NCBI GenBank assembly: GCA_002498205.1
Contig: DAGQ01000090.1
Coordinates: 748 to 7,591 of the forward strand
DNA length: 6,844 nucleotides
From: Euryarchaeota archaeon UBA596
Lineage (GTDB): Archaea > Thermoplasmatota > Poseidoniia > Poseidoniales > Poseidoniaceae
Reading direction: 5' to 3'
Of the stretch, positions 6,155 through 6,844 are shown piece by piece. The stretch's first letter is position 1. Every line of letters starts with the position of its first letter. The position numbers were made by a program, and so were the translations under genes. The notes below the pieces were generated by a model that was not told where the DNA came from, did no database searches, and saw only the letters and a list, made by a program, of their open reading frames with translations.

Positions 6155-6844
6155 TCAAAAAATTACAAAAACAATAGTAAATAATAATCCAAAACCTATT
6201 GCTGCATTATTTACTCCTCCTTTTGAAATCCAACCTCTATTTTCGTAAAGAGCTCCGATTAAACTATCAAATTGACACCCTAACCACCCAGCAAGAATTG
6301 AGATTGTTGACCAATATAAACAAGTTGAAGTACTAAACTCACTAGGTAGCCAAGCAAAAATTAATCCAAAGGCTCCAACTAGAAAACTTCCAAAAAATGC
6401 TGCTTTTTGACCCGTAGGTGAGAAACCACCGTTAGTTCCAGGAGGCACAATTTTACTTGATACAATTAATTTCACTCTTGGGTCAAGAGATCCAAATTCA
6501 GATGCCCAAGTATCAGCAGAAGCAACACAAACTGTTGAAATGAAAAGTGGTAATGTTATTGTCCAATCTTGAATAATAAATGCAAAAATAGCCACAGTAC
6601 ATGGAATTCCTCCATTAGAAATTACATTTTTCCAACCACGAGAACCATCATTTGATTCATTAACACCCAATTTTATTTTCCTTTTCCAACCCCATTTTGT
6701 CGCCAAATGTCCAGATATTAAGAATGTAAGTAGAATCACCAGCCACGACCAATGACCAAGGCAACCAATAATTGCACCAAGGCTAGCAGCTGCGAAGATA
6801 CCTTTTGTATCTAAAACCTTAGAAATTGTTGATAGTGAGATTAA
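6155..6844 (-). CDS. DUF92-family integral membrane protein (VTE6/TMEM19-like), 5' end cut by window edge
   Basis: The frame is open from the window edge at 6844 to a TGA at 6157-6155, giving 229 residues. A GTG at 6739 is only an internal valine, because the upstream residues already fit the family (DTKGIFAAASLGAIIG, partial-protein residues 12-27). DUF92 motifs are clear: GSRGWKNVISNGG (67-79), SADTWASEFG (109-118), VPPGTNGGFSPTG (133-145), FDSLIGALYE (192-201) and VNN (211-213). About six hydrophobic spans are visible, the last ending at the C-terminus. Plant VTE6 of this family is a phytyl-phosphate kinase, so by inference an archaeal member may convert an isoprenyl phosphate to the diphosphate for lipid or quinone precursors. 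That substrate is not shown by the sequence. Only a short N-terminal piece should be missing. The 799-aa membrane gene follows 46 bp downstream. Confidence 0.9.
   Translation of the reverse strand, partial: LISLSTISKVLDTKGIFAAASLGAIIGCLGHWSWLVILLTFLISGHLATKWGWKRKIKLGVNESNDGSRGWKNVISNGGIPCTVAIFAFIIQDWTITLPLFISTVCVASADTWASEFGSLDPRVKLIVSSKIVPPGTNGGFSPTGQKAAFFGSFLVGAFGLIFAWLPSEFSTSTCLYWSTISILAGWLGCQFDSLIGALYENRGWISKGGVNNAAIGFGLLFTIVFVIF

Noticed and set aside
6737..6739. GTG at 6739 as the start of the DUF92 gene
   Set aside because: The frame stays open to the window edge, and the upstream residues already match the family's first membrane span, so the true start lies outside.
1..6844. Search for CRISPR repeats, tRNA/rRNA genes, insertion sequences and phage genes
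   Set aside because: No regularly spaced direct repeats, cloverleaf-like sequences, transposase motifs or terminal inverted repeats were visible.

Overview
The window is AT-rich, densely packed chromosomal DNA that looks archaeal. It most likely comes from a marine planktonic euryarchaeon of the Thermoplasmatota (Marine Group II or III). Three things point this way: a short archaeal-type triosephosphate isomerase (EPPELIG and LLNH motifs), a DUF92 membrane protein, and TATA-like boxes about 30 nt upstream of first genes. The lineage is an inference from gene content and style; no marker gene settles it. There is no sign of phage, transposon, CRISPR or RNA genes.

Layout. (1) Positions 1-1879, minus strand: sucC followed by sucD, the two subunits of succinyl-CoA synthetase. 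They overlap by one base (TAATG), and the sucD ribosome binding site lies inside the last sucC codons. sucD runs off the left edge. (2) Positions 1880-2003: a 124-bp divergent promoter region. (3) Positions 2004-3706, plus strand: a sugar-phosphate nucleotidyltransferase with a left-handed beta-helix tail, then triosephosphate isomerase, closely spaced and probably co-transcribed. (4) Positions 3709-6108, minus strand: a 799-residue membrane protein of unknown function that meets the isomerase gene tail to tail with 2 bp between the stops. (5) Positions 6155-6844, minus strand: a DUF92-family integral membrane protein that runs off the right edge.

How the genes work together. The two central-carbon units are ordinary: TCA-cycle substrate-level phosphorylation on one side, and a glycolytic/gluconeogenic enzyme beside an NDP-sugar-forming enzyme on the other. 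The two right-hand genes are membrane genes. DUF92 is related to plant VTE6, so it may phosphorylate an isoprenoid phosphate. The 799-aa protein has a signal peptide, a large glycosylatable ectodomain, a thioredoxin/peroxiredoxin-like domain with no cysteine at all, and a multi-pass tail. This protein is the least explained item in the window.

The most unusual non-coding signal is a 15-bp sequence (CTCGRGGTGTYRTGG) placed identically on the start codons of the nucleotidyltransferase and of the 799-aa protein, each 32-33 nt downstream of a TATA-like box. No complete, wholly new system is evident.
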